Numbered from the stretch's first letter, positions 8,530 through 15,357 are shown. The stretch is 25,532 nt of DNA from OFTM10 sp964196195 (GCA_964196195.1 CAXMSE010000001.1:1-25532), one strand, 5' to 3'. Numbers and translations are program-made. Notes: generated by a model from the sequence alone, not told the origin.

Positions 8530-9203
8530 CCGAACCAGCTCTGCACATCAGCGACGTTCGCAAGATCTACCAAGTGGGCGGCGAAGAGGTCGTCGCCCTC
8601 GACCATGCCGAACTCACAGTCGCCGCGGATGAGATCGTCGCCCTGGTCGGACCATCCGGTTCGGGCAAGACCACCCTGTGCTCGATCGCCGGAGGCATCC
8701 TGTCGGCGACCGCAGGCACGGTGGTGGTGGGCGGTGAGGAGATCAGCCACTACGGAAGTCGCCAGCTCACCGAATTCCGCCAAAATCAGGTGGGGTTCGT
8801 CTTCCAGACCGTCAACCTCGTGCCGTTCCTCACCGCTCGCGAGAATCTGCTGGTCGTCGACGAGATGGGGCGGCGTGAAGGTCGACCGGCCCGAGAGCGC
8901 GCCGATCGGCTACTGGGCGAGCTTGGCCTGGACGACCGTTCCAAGAACCTGCCTGGCCAGCTCTCCGGTGGGCAGAAACAACGTGTGGCGATCGGGCGAG
9001 CGCTGATGAATGAACCGAACCTTGTTCTTTTCGATGAACCGACATCGGCACTCGACACTGAGGTAGGCGCTCAAGTCATGGCCCTCATCCGAGCGGAGAT
9101 GAAGGCCCGTGGCACCGCCGCCATCGTAGTGACTCACGATGATCGGATCACCGAATTCTGCGACCGCACCGTCAACATCATCGACGGCGTGCTGGCCGCC
9201 TGA
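8526..9203 (+). CDS. LolD/HrtA/DevA-type ABC ATPase
   Basis: A 225-residue stand-alone ATPase. Walker A is GPSGSGKT at 42-49, the Q-loop is VFQTVNLVPFLTARENL at 92-108, the signature is LSGGQ at 146-150, Walker B is VLFDEPTSALD at 167-177 and the switch His is in VVTHDDR. The sequence after the Q-loop resembles HrtA and DevA more than FtsE. It overlaps permease 2 by ATGA and is the energy-coupling subunit for the two FtsX-type permeases. Known relatives export haem, lipids or antimicrobial peptides; the substrate here is unknown. It is the last tightly overlapped gene of the operon, with 50 bp to the next start. Confidence 0.94.
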   Translation: MTEPALHISDVRKIYQVGGEEVVALDHAELTVAADEIVALVGPSGSGKTTLCSIAGGILSATAGTVVVGGEEISHYGSRQLTEFRQNQVGFVFQTVNLVPFLTARENLLVVDEMGRREGRPARERADRLLGELGLDDRSKNLPGQLSGGQKQRVAIGRALMNEPNLVLFDEPTSALDTEVGAQVMALIRAEMKARGTAAIVVTHDDRITEFCDRTVNIIDGVLAA

Positions 9204-9253
9204 CGTCTTCTGAACTTAGATATGGAGTGTCTGATGGATAGGTGGCCCAACTC

Positions 9254-9544
9254 ATGGTGATCGAGTTTCTAACGTTCGATATCGATCCAACGCAGCGCCA
9301 ACAATGGCTTGATCATGAGGAGCAGCACTGGAGTCGCTTTCTCGAACGACAGGCGGGTTTCGTAAACAAGCAGATGTGGGAGAACGTCGACGACCCTTCC
9401 CAAATGCATGCGGTCGTCTGGTGGGAGTCCATGGACCACTGGCACGCGATTCCGCGTGATCAACTCGCCGCGGTGGTCGACGCGATGGGCGCCCACGAGC
9501 GCACCCCGTCGATGGCGGCGTTCAATCTCGTCCGCGACTGCTGA
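9254..9544 (+). CDS. Small dimeric alpha/beta-barrel protein, TIGR03792-like
   Basis: A 96-residue soluble protein starting at ATG 9254, preceded by AGGTGG at 9240-9245 with a good 8-nt spacing. The upstream in-frame GTG 9242 lies inside that site. From memory the sequence resembles the uncharacterised TIGR03792 family, which I know mainly from cyanobacteria: an MVIEFLTF start, an 'aGFv-K-mWen-ddP' centre and a 'W-aIP---l-aV' tail. The size and Trp/His-rich core suggest the ferredoxin-like dimeric alpha/beta barrel of monooxygenase-type (ABM) and haem-degrading proteins, but no catalytic set is diagnostic. It follows the ABC operon on the same strand and may be co-transcribed. It is convergent with the oxidoreductase at 9560, with only 15 bp between the two stops. 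Confidence 0.75.
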   Translation: MVIEFLTFDIDPTQRQQWLDHEEQHWSRFLERQAGFVNKQMWENVDDPSQMHAVVWWESMDHWHAIPRDQLAAVVDAMGAHERTPSMAAFNLVRDC

Positions 9545-9559
9545 TCGTCGACTCTCGCC

Positions 9560-10342
9560 TCAGACGCCACCCAGAGCTTCCGCGGCGCGCTCGACGAGCG
9601 CCTTTGGATCACCTCTGCCGTCGTTGAGATCAACGAGGTTGATACCAACAGAAGCCGGACTCCACCGAGCCGCCTCCGCGGTGAGGAAGGGGCCGACATC
9701 AGCCCAACGGGAGATGGCGGGCGATGCCAGCAAGTCGCTCGCGGATTGGTAGAGCGCCACCTCTGTGGTGGCGTCGATCTGCATGACGTTGTCGATGACC
9801 GACTCGTGTTGTTCGGGGGTGCAGCCGCTCAGAAACACGCCATCGGCAAGCTCGGCCGCCACGCTAACCATCTGGGGACCGCGAGACCCCACCCACAGAG
9901 GCACGCGACGGGGCCCGAACCCGTGAGGGGCGGGCCGATATCCTTCCGCCGCTTCACCCGCCAGCACCGCCCTAGCCACGACGAGAGCCTCCCGAAGCAC
10001 ACCCACTGGCCGATCGGTCGACAATCCGAAGGGTCCCAGCGACTTCTCCCCTCCGATCCCGAGGCCGAGGGTGAACCGCCCGCCGCTCAGCTCGTCGACG
10101 GTGCCAGCCGTAGCCGCGATCACGCCCGGGTGTCGGAGCAGGGGCGACGTGATGCCCACGGCCAGCCGAATTGTCGAGGTCTCACGCGCCGCAGCGGCCA
10201 AGAGAGTCATCGGCTCGCGGGCCACACCTTCATCGGCGATCCACACCTCGTCGAGCCCCAGCTGCTCCGCTCGAATAACCGCTTCGACCAGCTGGTCGGC
10301 GGGCGCAGCCGGGAACATCCAGATTCCCTTGCGGACCCTCAT
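9560..10342 (-). CDS. Luciferase-like (LLM class) F420-dependent oxidoreductase
   Basis: A 260-residue TIM-barrel flavin/F420 oxidoreductase of the bacterial luciferase superfamily. Supporting stretches are an N-terminal strand (GIWMFPAAP), LGLDEVWIADEG at 29-40, LAVGITSPLLRHPG near 60-73 and GRFTLGLGIGG near 88-98. PLWVGSRGPQM and AELADGVFLSG, near 149-172, form the cofactor-binding part. Actinobacterial members usually use reduced F420; FMN cannot be excluded. At about 260 residues it is somewhat shorter than the usual 290-340. The ATG at 10342 overlaps the stop of the upstream selenoprotein by ATGA, so the two are translationally coupled. This suggests that the oxidoreductase and the Cys-x-x-Sec protein share a pathway. 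Substrate unknown. Confidence 0.9.
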   Translation of the reverse strand: MRVRKGIWMFPAAPADQLVEAVIRAEQLGLDEVWIADEGVAREPMTLLAAAARETSTIRLAVGITSPLLRHPGVIAATAGTVDELSGGRFTLGLGIGGEKSLGPFGLSTDRPVGVLREALVVARAVLAGEAAEGYRPAPHGFGPRRVPLWVGSRGPQMVSVAAELADGVFLSGCTPEQHESVIDNVMQIDATTEVALYQSASDLLASPAISRWADVGPFLTAEAARWSPASVGINLVDLNDGRGDPKALVERAAEALGGV

Positions 10343-10806
10343 CCGAGCAGCTGCTTGGCGGCGTTACCGGCGCGGTTGTTCAGGTTTGCTTGGCCGGCCA
10401 CGAGGATCAGCTCCGCCAACTCGACTTCAGCGAAGAGGCCACGCAGCTCAGCAACCAAGCCAGCGTCGAATGCGTGGGTTTCGCCACACATCGAATCTGC
10501 GAGCCGCAAGACTGCTCTGGTCTTGTCGTCAAACGCCTCAACCCATGTCTCGGGCTTCTCCAGCGCCTCGATCTCAGACTCGGTAATCCCTCGTCGCCTC
10601 GCCGAGGCGACATGACTACTCAGTCAAGTGGGGCACTCGTTGACAATCGAGCTCCGGAGGAACACCAGTTCCTTGAGGGCCGCGGGAACGGCTTGCTCGT
10701 CAGACCACAATGCGGAGCCGAACGACTTGTAGGGCTCGGCGCTCCCTTCCACCTGCGCAAGGGTGTAGGCCAACGGTGCTCCGGAGAGCTTCGGACGGAT
10801 CTCCAT
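10339..10806 (-). CDS. AhpD/CMD-family selenoprotein (Cys-x-x-Sec), TGA at 10626-10624 read as Sec
   Basis: ATG 10806 to TGA 10341-10339, 155 residues if the in-frame TGA is selenocysteine. Residues 1-60 end in SSIVNECPT, the TGA is codon 61, and the same frame continues LSSHVASARRRGIT for 94 more residues to a normal stop. Reading U61 as Sec gives C58-P-T-U61-x3-H65. This is the AhpD active-site pattern Cys-x-x-Cys-x3-His with the second Cys replaced by Sec. The remainder (EKPETWVEAFDDKTRAVL, then AELILVAGQANLNNRAGN) is typical of carboxymuconolactone-decarboxylase/AhpD proteins, and total length fits. A strong hairpin with loop GGC follows the TGA. The predicted role is thiol-dependent peroxide or disulfide reduction, with a thioredoxin gene upstream. 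A plain nonsense mutation is the alternative, but position, hairpin and an intact downstream frame argue against it. Confidence 0.88.
10593..10611 (-). promoter_or_regulatory. Bacterial SECIS-like hairpin after the Sec codon of the 10806-10339 gene
   Basis: On the mRNA strand, GTCGCCTC pairs perfectly with GAGGCGAC (8 bp) around the loop GGC. The loop begins 21 nt after the TGA. Known bacterial SECIS elements have a small apical loop with G in the first two positions, about 16-37 nt after UGA; this hairpin meets both rules. It lies inside the coding sequence, as required for SelB-dependent insertion. Confidence 0.75.
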
Positions 10807-10900
10807 CGGCCCAGTATGGCCGACCTCGGTTGGGCTAGTGCCGTAGCAGGCAATGTTCGCCCTGTCGGTGTGGTGAGTGCGCTACCAGAGCGACCAGTCC

Positions 10901-11293
10901 TCAGCCCGGGGTCTTGGTTTTGATGAGCGGCGCATCCCGCGAGAGCTCACGGAACCAGACGCCGGTAGTTCGGATGCGTCCCGACCGGCTCGAACTCAGC
11001 GGTCCCGTTCGCTTCGTCGAGCCACATGATCGTCGAGGATGCCATCGTTTTGTCCGGCGCCTCCACCTGGCGCGGGAGTTTGGCCCAGCCCCACGCCACC
11101 AGCTCCCCGCCGGAGAACCACAGCCGCCGCCGCCAGCTTGCGCCGTCGCTGGCGTGCCCCTTGCCCCAGTTCCATGCCAGCTCGCCGAACGACGCGTCGG
11201 CGCTTATCAGGTCCGGGGGGAGGCGGTGACACGCTGCGCCAGACCCTGCATGACCTGCACATCTGCGGCGGTCACAAGCTCGAAGTTCGTCAC
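10901..11293 (-). pseudogene. GNAT-family acetyltransferase remnant (frameshift plus internal deletion)
   Basis: The remnant probably starts at GTG 11293 (TNFELVTAADVQVMQGLAQ), 25 bp after the thioredoxin stop. The first frame stops after ASPRT, at the six-G run 11215-11220. Adding one base there restores SPPDLISADASFGELAWNWGKG and a continuous GNAT-like sequence through the beta-sheet core to EFEPVGTHPNYRR (acetyl-CoA motif A). That frame ends at 10949-10947. A further frame then reads FRELSRDAPLIKTKTPG to the stop 10903-10901, resembling the usual GNAT C-terminal strand. About 40-50 residues between motif A and the C-terminus therefore appear deleted. The homopolymer break alone could be a sequencing error, but the second lesion makes decay more likely. 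The original substrate is unknown. Confidence 0.72.
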
Positions 11294-11318
11294 GGTCCTG
11301 CGCCCATCGGTGGCTGGT

Positions 11319-11648
11319 TCAGGCGAGTCTGTGCTCGGCGAGGTCGGCGGCGACACCGCTAGGCGTGATCGCCCCGGCCGACCGGTGCACCTCCACCCCA
11401 CCCCGGAGATAGACGATCGTCGGCGTGGCCTGCACGCCGAATCTAGCGACCAAACTCTCACTCGCTTCAGCGTGCACTGCGACGACCTTCCAATCGGAGT
11501 CGTAGTCATCAGCCAGCTTCTCGAGGTGAGGGCGCAGCGAACGACACGGCTGACACCAGGTGCCCCAGAAATCGATCACCACCCCACGCTCGTCGGATGC
11601 GATCAGCGCGTCGAGCTCGGCGCCATCGGTAATCGCCTCGATCGTCAA
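11319..11648 (-). CDS. Thioredoxin (WCQPC active site)
   Basis: A 109-residue thioredoxin-fold protein. VIDFWGTWCQPC places the redox pair at C32 and C35, and the cis-Pro loop is ATPTIVY with P76. WCQPC differs from the textbook WCGPC at one position, which can tune redox potential. The start is TTG at 11648, overlapping the upstream selenoprotein stop as TTGA. No upstream in-frame alternative is better placed, and the fold begins right at MTIEAITDG. The tight overlap makes this the likely electron donor to the AhpD-type Cys-x-x-Sec proteins, whose selenenylsulfide would need a dithiol reductant. It has no signal peptide and is therefore cytosolic. An acetyltransferase remnant follows. Confidence 0.93.
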   Translation of the reverse strand: MTIEAITDGAELDALIASDERGVVIDFWGTWCQPCRSLRPHLEKLADDYDSDWKVVAVHAEASESLVARFGVQATPTIVYLRGGVEVHRSAGAITPSGVAADLAEHRLA

Positions 11649-12226
11649 GCGATCTCTTCTTGGCGATAGGCCATGTCGGTCGGATACTCCGACTCCGGCG
11701 CGGAGTCGAGCTGCATAGTGATGTTGAACTTGTTGCCCCAGTTGAAGATTCCGCAGGCGAACACCATCTCTACGATCTCCTCCTCGGTGAAGTCATCCTT
11801 CAACGACTCGAAGAACGGGTCGGTGACGGTATGCGGGTCGAGGGCGATGCGCTCCGCCAGCGACACCGCGCCGGCCTCGCGCCTCGTCAGTGCATCACTC
11901 GGCTTCGGCTGATGCTCGAAGAGGTGATCTTCCTTGGGTCCTACGGCACCGCTCACGGCGGTGGTGCGAACGGTTTGTCAATAACAGCAGTCGTTGATCT
12001 GGCCGGTCTTCAACCGCATCATCTCGTGGATGTGGGGCTCTACGGATCCCTCGGCAAAGAACGAGCCGAACACCGGCACGATGGCTTTGAGCATCGCTGG
12101 GTTCTTTCCGATAACGCCGAACATCGCGGCGTCTCCCCACCAACCATCCCTCCCATCGGTGAGCAGTTGGTTGACGTCGGCATCCGGGCTGTCGCCCGGC
12201 GCGAGTGGTGCAATTCGTGACCCCAT
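11645..12226 (-). CDS. CMD/AhpD-family selenoprotein (Cys-Cys-Tyr-Sec), TGA at 11980-11978 read as Sec
   Basis: ATG 12226 to TGA 11647-11645, 193 residues if the single in-frame TGA is decoded. The N-terminal part ends HEMMRLKTGQINDCCY, the TGA is codon 83, and the frame continues QTVRTTAVSGAVGPKEDHLF to the normal stop. CMD proteins of this subtype carry an 'iN-C-YC--vR' active site, so U83 replaces the second redox Cys (C80-C-Y-U83). Arg replaces the classical AhpD His four residues later. Downstream, LTRREAGAVSLAERIALDPHTVTDPFFESLKDDFTEEEIVEMVFACGIFNWGNKFNIT is the typical second CMD helix pair (positions about 118-176). A hairpin follows the TGA. The expected role is hydroperoxide reduction or thiol relay with the overlapping thioredoxin. 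The start is preceded closely by GGGGGA. It is divergent from the FrnE-like gene. Confidence 0.87.
11947..11963 (-). promoter_or_regulatory. Bacterial SECIS-like hairpin after the Sec codon of the 12226-11645 gene
   Basis: On the mRNA strand, CACCGC pairs with GCGGTG (6 bp) around the loop CGTGA, which starts 21 nt after the TGA with G at its second position. Spacing and loop rule match bacterial SECIS elements. It is weaker than the hairpin of the second selenoprotein gene; an alternative pairing, GCACC with GGTGC, exists. Confidence 0.6.
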
Positions 12227-12248
12227 GATCCCCCATGCGTTAGCGGTG

Positions 12249-12254
12249 TAGATT
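12249..12254 (+). promoter_or_regulatory. Candidate -10 box giving a leaderless transcript
   Basis: TAGATT ends 9 nt before ATG 12264, so initiation at the usual distance would fall at or just before the start codon. A leaderless mRNA, common in actinobacteria, would explain the absence of a ribosome site. No clear -35 is seen. The divergent gap is only 37 bp. Confidence 0.3.
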
Positions 12255-12263
12255 TTCTAGCCC

Positions 12264-12896
12264 ATGCCGCCACGTGTGTCGATAGAAACTGTGTCGAGCC
12301 CCACATTGATCCATGTCGCCGATCCGATGTGCTCTTGGTGCTATGCGTTCGGACCCGAGCTGGAGCACGTCGTCGAGGAAACCCGCCTTCCTGTCCGCCT
12401 CGTCATGGGCGGCTTGTACACCGGCGACCGAACCAAGCCTCTCGACGACTCCTTACGCACCTATCTGCGCGAGACGTGGAGGCGCGTCTGCGACATCTCA
12501 CAGCAGCCCGTGGCGTTCGGCCTCACCGACTGGCCCGAATGGACCTACGACACCGAGCCAGCGTGCCGTGCCGTGATCGCCGTCCGACGCTTGGCCCCGA
12601 CCCACGCGCTTGCGTTCTACGAGCGCCTTCAACACGCGTTCTATGCCGAGAACCTCGACCTAACGCAACCAGCGGTGCTTGGGAACCTCGCGACTGACCT
12701 CGACATCGACCGCGACGACTTCCTCACCTTGTTGACCGACAGCGATGCGGCGCTGGCCGACTTCCGAGAAGCCCGTGCACTGGGCGCGAACGGCTTCCCC
12801 CTGCTCGTGCTCGACACAGGCTCGGAGCAGATCCCCGTCTCGGTCGGCTTCAATCGGGCCGAGGGAATACTCCGCACCATCCGCGTCCTGCTCTGA
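12264..12896 (+). CDS. DsbA-family (FrnE-like) thioredoxin-fold protein
   Basis: A 210-residue protein with VADPMCSWCYAFGPE, placing the redox motif C23-S-W-C26 at the N-terminus of a thioredoxin fold. A helical insertion and a later cis-Pro strand (NGFPLLVLDT) are typical of DsbA/FrnE-type dithiol oxidoreductases. The CSWC form is common in cytosolic FrnE-like proteins. No signal peptide is present, so it probably acts in the cytosol in disulfide exchange or oxidative-stress protection. It is divergent from the selenoprotein-thioredoxin run with a 37-bp gap, suggesting shared control. It is convergent with ygeY (33 bp between stops). The family call is good; the partner is inferred only from context. 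Confidence 0.88.
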   Translation: MPPRVSIETVSSPTLIHVADPMCSWCYAFGPELEHVVEETRLPVRLVMGGLYTGDRTKPLDDSLRTYLRETWRRVCDISQQPVAFGLTDWPEWTYDTEPACRAVIAVRRLAPTHALAFYERLQHAFYAENLDLTQPAVLGNLATDLDIDRDDFLTLLTDSDAALADFREARALGANGFPLLVLDTGSEQIPVSVGFNRAEGILRTIRVLL

Positions 12897-12929
12897 CTTC
12901 CCGACTGGCACTATCTCCTCGGGGCGCGG

Positions 12930-14171
12930 TCAGCCTGACCGGACGTAGGTATAGGCGGTCGGGAAGAGGGCATAGAACATGGCAGCTTTGAGCAGCTTCG
13001 TGAGATCGACCTGGTCGAGCGCCGTATGAACAAACTCTTCCTCCATCGGGCCGAAGCCCAACGTCGGGATGCCGGCGACACCAGATGAGTACGTGCCATT
13101 GGTGCTGAACTTCCAGATGTCGACCCGCGGAGCCTCACCCCACAATGCTGCGCAGGTGAGCTTGCCCGCCGCGATCAGCGGGTCGTTGGCGTCGAGCAAC
13201 CAGCCGGGAAAGAACGCCGGGCCACTCAGATCGAGATCCGTCCAGCTCGTCACCGGCTGGATCGGCACCTCGGCCACACCACCCAGCGGGCCGACCACGG
13301 CCTCGATCTCGGCGCGGACGCTTTCGGGTGTTTCGCCGGGCACCACCCGGCGGTCAATTGTGGCCTCGCACCACGACGGCACGCTGTTGGGCGTATGGGG
13401 CCCTTCGATCATGGTGACAACCTGGCTTCCCGGACCCAGCGTGTCGTTGGACGGCAGGTTGGCTGTCATGGCATCGAGCGCATCGAGGATCGGCCGCATT
13501 TTGAGAATCGCGTTGTCGCCCAGCTCAGGGGTACTGGCGTGGGCTGCTTTGCCCCGCACCTTCACCCGCACTTCGCAACGGCCGCGGTGGCCGCGACGCA
13601 AGGTGAGATCGGTGGCCTCGGCCAGCAGCACCGCGTCTGGTCTGGGATATTCGTCGACTTCCATCAGGTGACGCATGGCGAATCCCTCAGCGTCCTCCTC
13701 GAGGGTCGCGCCCTGCACCGTGATCGTGCAGTCGGCGGTGAGGTCGAGCTGACCGGCCAGACGGGCCCCGTAGAGAATCGACGCAACGCCGGCCTTGCAG
13801 TCCGATGCTCCGAGGCCGAACATTTTGCCATCGTTCACCGTTGGCTCCAGCGGCGGATACGGCCAGTCCTCCTCATCGGCAATCTCGTTGTGGTCGAGGT
13901 GGGCGTCGTACAGCAGTTGATAGCGCCCGTTTCCGACGGCACCCAGGGCATCGCCAGCGCTCGCGGTACGGACGTCGTCGAAGCCGCTGGCCCGCATCTC
14001 CTGGAGCGTTCTCTCCACCGCCGGGCCCTCTTCGCCGGTGTAGGTGCGCATGCGAATTATGTCGGCCAGGTACTCCACCTGGGCGTCGGCGACAGCCGGG
14101 GCACCAGACTTGACGCGTTCGGCAGCTTCGGCCAGGGGCGCGGGTACTACGAGTTCAGCTCCGTTGCCCAT
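12930..14171 (-). CDS. ygeY: YgeY-like M20 metallohydrolase (selenium-metabolism-linked family)
   Basis: A 413-residue M20-family hydrolase resembling YgeY. Metal-site landmarks are YDAHLDHNEI (His-x-Asp pair), GASDCKAGVAS (bridging Asp) and ATLEEDAEG (catalytic Glu pair). RRGHRGRCEV and KAAHASTPELGDNAI mark the lid and dimerisation domain, and a late FVHTALDQVDL supplies the last metal His. ATG 14171 is chosen because GGTGGGG lies 9 nt upstream; GTG 14186 is an in-frame alternative overlapping the upstream gene. The gap to the ygeW-like stop is a single base. In E. coli ygeW and ygeY lie in one cluster with ygeX and a hydantoinase, near selenium-dependent molybdenum-hydroxylase genes, and probably act in purine or ureide-type nitrogen catabolism. 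The substrate is not established. Confidence 0.85.
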   Translation of the reverse strand: MGNGAELVVPAPLAEAAERVKSGAPAVADAQVEYLADIIRMRTYTGEEGPAVERTLQEMRASGFDDVRTASAGDALGAVGNGRYQLLYDAHLDHNEIADEEDWPYPPLEPTVNDGKMFGLGASDCKAGVASILYGARLAGQLDLTADCTITVQGATLEEDAEGFAMRHLMEVDEYPRPDAVLLAEATDLTLRRGHRGRCEVRVKVRGKAAHASTPELGDNAILKMRPILDALDAMTANLPSNDTLGPGSQVVTMIEGPHTPNSVPSWCEATIDRRVVPGETPESVRAEIEAVVGPLGGVAEVPIQPVTSWTDLDLSGPAFFPGWLLDANDPLIAAGKLTCAALWGEAPRVDIWKFSTNGTYSSGVAGIPTLGFGPMEEEFVHTALDQVDLTKLLKAAMFYALFPTAYTYVRSG

Positions 14172-14172
14172 C

Positions 14173-15165
14173 TCAGAGATCCCCACCCATTGTGAGTGCC
14201 ATCAGTGCCTTCTGAATGTGCAGCCTGTTCTCAGCCTGTTGGTAGATGACCGACTGAGGCCCATCGATCACCTCGTCATCGGCCTCATAACCCCGGTCGA
14301 CAGGCATGCAATGCATGTAGACGGCATCCTCGTTGGCCAAATCCATCCGTTCCGGGGTGGCCCGCCAGTCGGTGTGCTTGGCGGCCATGGCCTCCACCTC
14401 GTCCTGGTCTTCGGTCACCATGATCGGTCCCCATGACTTGGGGTAAAGGAAGTCGGCGCCCGCAAAGGCCTCATCCATGTTGTGGGTCTCGGTGAAGCTG
14501 ACCCCGGCCTCCTCGGCGTTGGCGCGAGCCGTGTCCATGATGTCTGGCATCAGGTGATAGCCGTCGGGATAGGCCAGGGTGACGTCCATCCCAAATCGAG
14601 GCATCAGCATCACCAGCGACTGGGGCACGCTGAGCGGGCGCACATACTTGGGGGCGTGCGTCCACGAGATCACGAACTTGCGGCCCCTGAGGTCGGAACC
14701 GAAACGTTCCACGAGCGTCATCAGGTCGGCCATCGCCTGGCAGGGATGGTCGACATCGTCCTGCATGCTGAAGATCGGTGCGTCGGCGTGCTTCGCCATC
14801 TCATACAGATACTTCTGGCCGATGTCGGTCCGGCAGTCACGGATCGCGATGCCCTCGCCGAACCCACTCAGCACCCGGCCCGTGTCCCGCGCGTTCTCGC
14901 CATGGCCGATCTGGGTGGCAGCCGGGGTGAGGTACACAGAATGCCCGCCCAACTGGGTCATACCGGTCTCAAAGGAGTTGCGAGTGCGGGTGCTTTCTTC
15001 GAAGAACAGCATGTAGAGCGTCTTGGCTCTGAGAACCGCGTCATGGAACGCTCCGGCCCGACGTTGCTCCTTCAGACGTATCGCCAGGTCGATCGCAGTC
15101 GTGAGGTCGTCGACCGACCAGTCTTGCGTGGATATGAAGTCCTTCTGGAACAAGTGATCCGTCAC
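14173..15165 (-). CDS. ygeW: YgeW-like knotted carbamoyltransferase (ornithine/aspartate carbamoyltransferase superfamily)
   Basis: A 330-residue transcarbamylase. The carbamoyl-phosphate loop STRTR is at 58-62, HPCQ at 140-143 and YPKSWG at 241-246, followed by MHCMP at 284-288. The YPKSWG loop and the SVPQ/RFGMDVTLA stretch around 179-198 match YgeW and N-acetylornithine carbamoyltransferase, which carry the trefoil-knot substrate loop, not classical ArgF. Length is nearer N-acetylornithine carbamoyltransferase than the longer E. coli YgeW. STRTR argues against the N-acetyl/succinyl enzymes, which have SMRTR. GTG 15165 is preceded by AGAGGA at 9 nt. ATG 15195, in frame upstream, is the alternative. 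Its coupling to the ygeY-like gene supports the YgeW assignment; the second substrate is unknown. Confidence 0.85.
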   Translation of the reverse strand: MTDHLFQKDFISTQDWSVDDLTTAIDLAIRLKEQRRAGAFHDAVLRAKTLYMLFFEESTRTRNSFETGMTQLGGHSVYLTPAATQIGHGENARDTGRVLSGFGEGIAIRDCRTDIGQKYLYEMAKHADAPIFSMQDDVDHPCQAMADLMTLVERFGSDLRGRKFVISWTHAPKYVRPLSVPQSLVMLMPRFGMDVTLAYPDGYHLMPDIMDTARANAEEAGVSFTETHNMDEAFAGADFLYPKSWGPIMVTEDQDEVEAMAAKHTDWRATPERMDLANEDAVYMHCMPVDRGYEADDEVIDGPQSVIYQQAENRLHIQKALMALTMGGDL

Positions 15166-15357
15166 TGTGCTGATTCCTCTTTTGTTGCTGGTCATGCTTC
15201 GGGCGGTCGACGAACCCGCAAGACACTCGAACTGCAAGTCGATAACCGGCAGAAACTCGGTGTCGGAAGGGCGGGGTTGATCCTTACTGCAGGCGTGGCC
15301 AGCAACGTCGAACCGCCCGCATTCTAGGCGCGCCGCCTGGTCGAGAGGCTCAGTCTT

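Noticed and set aside
9746..10615. Plus-strand frame of 289 codons
   Set aside because: Antisense to the LLM oxidoreductase and the second selenoprotein, both of which have clear motifs.
11199..11220. TGA after ASPRT in the acetyltransferase remnant as selenocysteine
   Set aside because: It is followed at once by an in-frame TAA, and GNAT homology resumes in a different frame, so this is a frameshift.
10914..11669. Plus-strand frame of 251 codons
   Set aside because: Antisense to the thioredoxin and the acetyltransferase remnant, with no recognisable domain.
14482..15327. Plus-strand frame of 281 codons
   Set aside because: Antisense shadow of the carbamoyltransferase, which carries STRTR, HPCQ and HCMP motifs.
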